This document shows positions 59,740-64,000 of a stretch of 64,000 nucleotides of DNA, piece by piece. Source of the stretch: Hysterangium stoloniferum (taxonomy: Eukaryota; Basidiomycota; Agaricomycetes; Hysterangiales; Hysterangiaceae). The notes beneath the pieces were generated by a model. It had not been told where the DNA came from. It was given only the letters and a program-made list of their open reading frames with translations, and did no database searches. Each line of letters starts with the position of its first letter. Position 1 is the first letter of the stretch. Both the position numbers and the translations under genes were made by a program. Location: the NCBI GenBank assembly GCA_015178975.1, contig WHVD01000071.1:248001-312000 (forward strand). Direction: 5' to 3'.

Positions 59740-61150
59740 AGAAGGCTATCCTAATCATCGCGCACCTGGACAGAGTGTCATCACAAGGTTACTACTCTCG
59801 TATTATCCGGAGACGAGAGCCTGCTCTCTTCGAAGAACACTTCTATAAAATAACCGTCACTCCCCAATAATTTCAATATATCATAAGCAATATAAAGCGT
59901 CAGTTATGCTATGGCTATGTCAATATACTCTTCAATATAGCTCCAACAATATCTCCCCCCCATGCACCTTGGTGGATACAACGCACGAAAAGCCGGATAG
60001 CAGTATAAAGTAACGACGTGATTGGAGTTGACGTATTACTTATTTATTGACTGATCGATGCCGGGGGACCATATAACCCAAAGATGTCATAAGTGTGGCA
60101 ATGTGACCTCTCGGCTGTATATATAAATTAGTCTGCCTAGTCTTCCTAGAGTTAAATTCTTGCTCCTGGAACCTGTCAAGCCAACATGCCGTGAGACCAC
60201 TCCCCAGTCCACGGAATGATTGTGATATGGGCTGAATGTGGCATTGTTAGATGTCTCTGACATGGGAACATTGCTCGTTGGGCCGTGGTAATTTCTCTCT
60301 TCTTAGCAATGAAACATAGAGTCTGTCAACAGTGTACACAATAACGATACTTCATTTCGTGCCTTCTTGCACCATACCTTGACCCGAACTTCTACGTCTT
60401 CTTGAAACAGTGGTATGTGCTGGTCATCATCGTGGCCTGGTCACATAATTGATGTATGGGTTTGGTATAGGTCCATGACTCCCGAAGCTGGTAAGTTTTG
60501 AGACAAGAATAAGAAAGGATTGAGTCTTTATATGCGGCTCAGTGAGTGAATAACTTTCACTGAGGTATATGGCGAATTGTGTCCTTTTATTTACTTTGTA
60601 ATTGTTTAGGGGAGTCTTTAGAAAAAGGAGAAACTTAGATACTCGAAGTTTCTAGCTAATTGCATCATTAAAGGAGAAGTATATAATAAAAGGAGTTAGT
60701 TCCCCCTTATGGCACCATAGTATATGCACATATATGCGCATACACTCGTCATTGTGGATTCAATCCTGGTGCGAAGACTTGTATTATTAACAGAACCTTC
60801 TCCCCCAATATCTCTCTTATTTCCGTCATAATAATGTGCTTCTGTTGTTCTGAACTCGATACACCCGGGGAAGGAAATTGGTAGCTCCTCAGCTCCTTCA
60901 ACCAGGGTTTCAACCGTTGCCATGCCATGAGTCCTCAACATCGGTTCGTTGAAAGTAGACATTGGCTTGTAGCAGGAGTACTCGTACCAAATGGATGGCT
61001 GAGCCTTTATGGTGCAGTCAGCCAGAGAGTCAATATTAAGATGTAGCCTTGTGACCGTGCTTACACAGGAGACACAGGGTTTCATCGCCCTATTTGTAAA
61101 CAAGGCCTTCTCATCCTCCTTGAAACATATAGCCTGAATTATACTGTAAC
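59740..61150 (-). pseudogene. A3 subfamily gene copy
   Basis: On the minus strand, 61,103-60,696 is one open frame. It runs from an upstream part (MKPCVSCVSTVTRLHLNIDS) straight into MSTFNEPMLRTHGMATVETL and EGAEELPISFPGC. This is the best sign that the A protein starts upstream of MSTFNE. Exon 2-like sequence lies near 60,380-60,180, and third-exon sequence with the HQGAW-like region near 59,960. About 60,493-60,740 is an insert without counterpart. Broken. Confidence 0.6.
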
Positions 61151-61630
61151 TTTACCTCACTAACTTCTCATACTAGTGTCTTACCTTAACTTCCGACCAC
61201 TCCGATCGTCCTTGGAAGACGGCGACAATGTGATACTGTATGGTCTGGAGAAGCGTCCGAGGGTTGCTTGAAGCAGAGGTTTACTATGTGATTTTCTTGT
61301 CAGGAGAAGAGAAGTTGATTTCTTCCGCTCAACCCAGGTTGCCACAATCATCAAAAAATAGCATCAAATGCCCGTTAGGATTTCTTGAAAGCATTTATAC
61401 GGCTTGTAAATACATGCTATCATAGTTAATCAGATGGACATTTAGCAGATTGGAACCATAGATACTTGAGATAAGTCAGAGGATCGATATGCTCATGACG
61501 ATATATTATAGTTATTAATAAAGAGCCATAGATTGCAATCACATATAATAGGTTCATTAAAATATCTGTTTGTGTCTCCTGATCTGCCTGGGACAACAAA
61601 TGTCGGATAAATGAAGCAAGTCCACTAGGC
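61151..61630. other. unrecognised sequence
   Basis: No match to unit blocks. A 68-codon minus-strand frame (61,632-61,426) has a hydrophobic run (LYVIAIYGSLLITIIY) that could be a membrane segment, but support is weak. Confidence 0.4.
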
Positions 61631-62158
61631 ATGAGCTCTTACATAAAATCATCTAAATGCAACACTTCGTTACAAAATCAAATAACAACGTTTCTTGTCT
61701 ATGCACCTCAGTGCCAGGTGAAGCTTTTAATACGTTGTGTTCAACAAAATTCGTATTTTCGAGGATGTTTCTGGAGCTGTTTCGAATATCATTGTGGACA
61801 AAATGGTCATCAATATGACAATATGCTGCTGATTAACCAGCTGAATGGTTTTTCTTCGCTCATGGAGTCCTTTGACACTACATTCTCTATTCTTTATCTT
61901 CCACCATTGTCTTACATTCGCACAATAAATTAACTCATCTCTAACTCTGACTCAAATGAGTCCATATTGGCCGTGGTTGTCGGATGTGTAAAATTCATTG
62001 CTATTGCACTGAAGCCAATAATATCTGCACCTTCTGACCCGGAATTCACGTGCAACGCAGCTCATGGTACCAATACCGTCGCAATTCTTGTTTGCCGCCT
62101 GATAAATCAAGGCATCAAGACACAATGGACAGTGCATCATGAACCGGTTCACCATTGA
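61631..62158 (+). pseudogene. B family gene copy
   Basis: 61,631-61,933 reads CVQQNSYFRGCFWSCF-like sequence matching the CIHQDAWFRDIAGA position, then DNMLLINQLNGFSSLMESFD. 61,967-62,158 reads AVVVGCVKFIAIALKPIISA, PSDPEFTCNAAHGTNTVAIL and INQGIKTQWTVHHEPVHH. It is followed by B tail and a U block, giving the composite order on the + strand. Confidence 0.6.
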
Positions 62159-64000
62159 GTGTCTTGAACATTTAGTTTCCCCTGGCCTCCCCTTCCTTTT
62201 AGTGGTGGCCACACCTTTCACTGATGTACGAGTAGCATATCCTTCAAACTTGATATCAGAGTTGGAAAAACGAGGTTTTATCTGGTGAACGTCCTGCTCC
62301 ATAATTTGACACGATCTTTAATCAGATATCGTCTGCATACCTGGAACAAACTAAGAGGAGGATCTCGTCATTTCTCCTTTTTTAGTTCGTTTTGGAGGAC
62401 AATTAAGCATTTCATAAACGTGGGTAACTTGCGGGAATTTCTGAGCGCATACAATCACTTCTTATTCTTATTACAGCTCTGTGCTGAGTCCGTGACGAAC
62501 GCTGGGTCAATGACACTTTGAATTCGTAGGACTCGTCATTTGGAATTAATAATTAAATTTATTTTAGGACCCCACGTATGCATCCCTGGGAGCTATTATT
62601 TGGGTTGAGAATGGATACAGTCATGTCTTGTGCTCACTGTAACTGTGGTGCATTGGTGACGAGGATTGTGTCGATGATACCTTGAACTTTGGAGGGCTTA
62701 TGTTTTGTGACTTACATAATTAAATTTGATTTGGGACTACATATATGTATCTCACAGGCAGCACATGTTCCTGGATTGTTTTTGAATCAGTCTAATGCCG
62801 GGTCGATCGTTGCCACTGTCTTTGAACGGAATTCCGGTTGTGTTCCATCATACCGAAGTTGTATTATCGTGCAGAGTGACACCAATGGCATTCTGAATAA
62901 ATATATTGCATATTAATTATCCCAAAGATAGTGGGAAGAATATGTTTGCTGTTATGCTACTGCACTGAAGATTATTCCCAGAGCCCAGAGTCATGACATT
63001 ATGGTGTATTACCTTGGCAAGCATCATAGCTTCCGCCCACGTTGTTATACCCATAGCCAATCATCAGCTTATATTTTAGTGTGGACTCAAAGTAGCTCAT
63101 TAATTCCCCGACTGAAAGATTATCAAAACATGAGAAAATGAAAGATGGATTCGGGCCACAAACTCAGAGTTGCAATGGGCGATTATCGTGTGGGAACTAA
63201 GAGGGACTGTTACAGAAACCGGTTTGGAATTCAAAGGACAGTGAAGTGACCACCAATGAAGAGGGCAGAAGGGGGACACGTATAAGCATAGCCCAGCATG
63301 GTGAATCTTGCCATACCGGAATAGGGCAAGTTACGGATGGGTCACAGTTTTTTGATCTTCCTTGTCATAGTTCCGTCGAAGAGCATCCTCTACACATGAA
63401 TAGTGTGAACCTGGGGGGAAACATTCCACTCGGACAGACAGAAAATAATAAGGAGAAAGTGTTGGATTAATATGCCCACTGATGGATACGCCACAACCAG
63501 GGACATTTAAGTTATTCACTTGCGCAGCTCAATGTGTTATAATATACGGCTGTGGGAGCAAGCACAAGGTTCTACACCGGCAATGTGCGACCCCATTATT
63601 GTTTGAGTGTGCATAATCCTCTGTTGCCACACAGCTAGTGTTCTCATGGCATATATAGGTAGTATAGGTTTATTGTAATTATGCTATGCGTTTCCCTCCT
63701 ACGAGTCACAGAGGTCAAACGGAAATTATGATTATCTTTCCTTATGATTCTTTTCGAGAACTGATTTCAACAAATTGAAATCTACCTTGAGAACTCTGGT
63801 ACCCCCTTTGTCTCCCTGAGACATTTCACAAGGTCCAGGCCGCTTGATATGGCGAGGGTGAATGAAGAAATCACATTGCTGTTGAAAGAAAATTAAACAG
63901 GAAGCGCGCAATCTTGCCTGATAAGGTTTAAGGTTCACAGCGCCACCTTGAAGGCAGCAGCCAGGAAGCATCGCTCTTGACGGCATTTATATTATCCTAT
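62159..64000 (+). repeat. B tail and U block, cut by the window end
   Basis: 62,159-63,000 is B tail and includes the frame at 62,689-62,916 (VFERNSGCVPSYRSCIIVQS). 63,000-64,000 is U block up to the MAMSLL position; an A1 start would be expected about 300 bases beyond the window. Confidence 0.7.

Noticed and set aside
3898-64000. CRISPR-like or satellite array
   Set aside because: The repeats are long, gene-bearing, diverged and in both orientations; there is no regular repeat-spacer pattern, and the DNA is eukaryotic.
1-64000. tRNA, rRNA or other known RNA genes
   Set aside because: I looked for cloverleaf-like and rRNA-like stretches by eye and saw none that I could support.

Overview
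The window looks like nuclear DNA from a mushroom-forming basidiomycete (Agaricomycetes). The evidence is introns of about 45-80 nt with GT..AG ends, a Mutator-like transposase split by eight such introns, and a broken gene of a protein family I know only from agaricomycetes. No intact single-copy host gene, rRNA or tRNA gene was found. The window is almost entirely repeats and old coding sequence.

The main content is a large, degenerate, gene-bearing repeat that I do not recognise. One full composite unit, read in its own direction, has five parts: a B gene core, a B tail, an upstream block (U), an A gene core and a tail block (T). A and B are distant paralogs; their predicted proteins align although their DNA has diverged strongly. 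The A core has three main exons: about 95 codons with a C-x(3)-GH-x(2)-CY motif, about 120 codons, and a long third exon. I count ten A1 copies or fragments plus one 3' scrap, three copies of a diverged A3 subfamily, and seven B copies. Nearly all are broken.

Layout. 1-3,900: two TA-flanked foldback/MITE elements, a solo LTR and unrecognised sequence. 3,900-12,340: two A1 units in direct tandem on the + strand. 12,760-17,780: a third unit inverted against the second, forming a large imperfect palindrome. 17,800-22,720: a minus-strand unit whose A core region is occupied by a truncated Mutator-like transposon. 22,720-24,190: an A3 copy on + and unrecognised sequence. 24,190-28,950: a truncated A1 copy and a B copy on minus, cut by a LINE end and a very short solo LTR. 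28,950-43,740: minus-strand units in direct order; one has its A core replaced by a Ty1/copia fragment. 44,256-47,397: an A3 fragment and an A1 copy split by a LINE end. 47,398-49,991: a foreign segment holding the agaricomycete-family gene. 49,992-59,640: + strand units, including the best-preserved A copy (57,060-58,921). 59,740-64,000: an A3 copy on minus, then a B copy on + leading into a unit cut by the window end.

The A and B genes, if functional elsewhere in the genome, encode proteins of unknown role. Nothing here shows an active pathway. The region reads as a graveyard, possibly pericentromeric or subtelomeric (inference). Its main interest is the undescribed gene-bearing repeat and the well-dated insertions within it.
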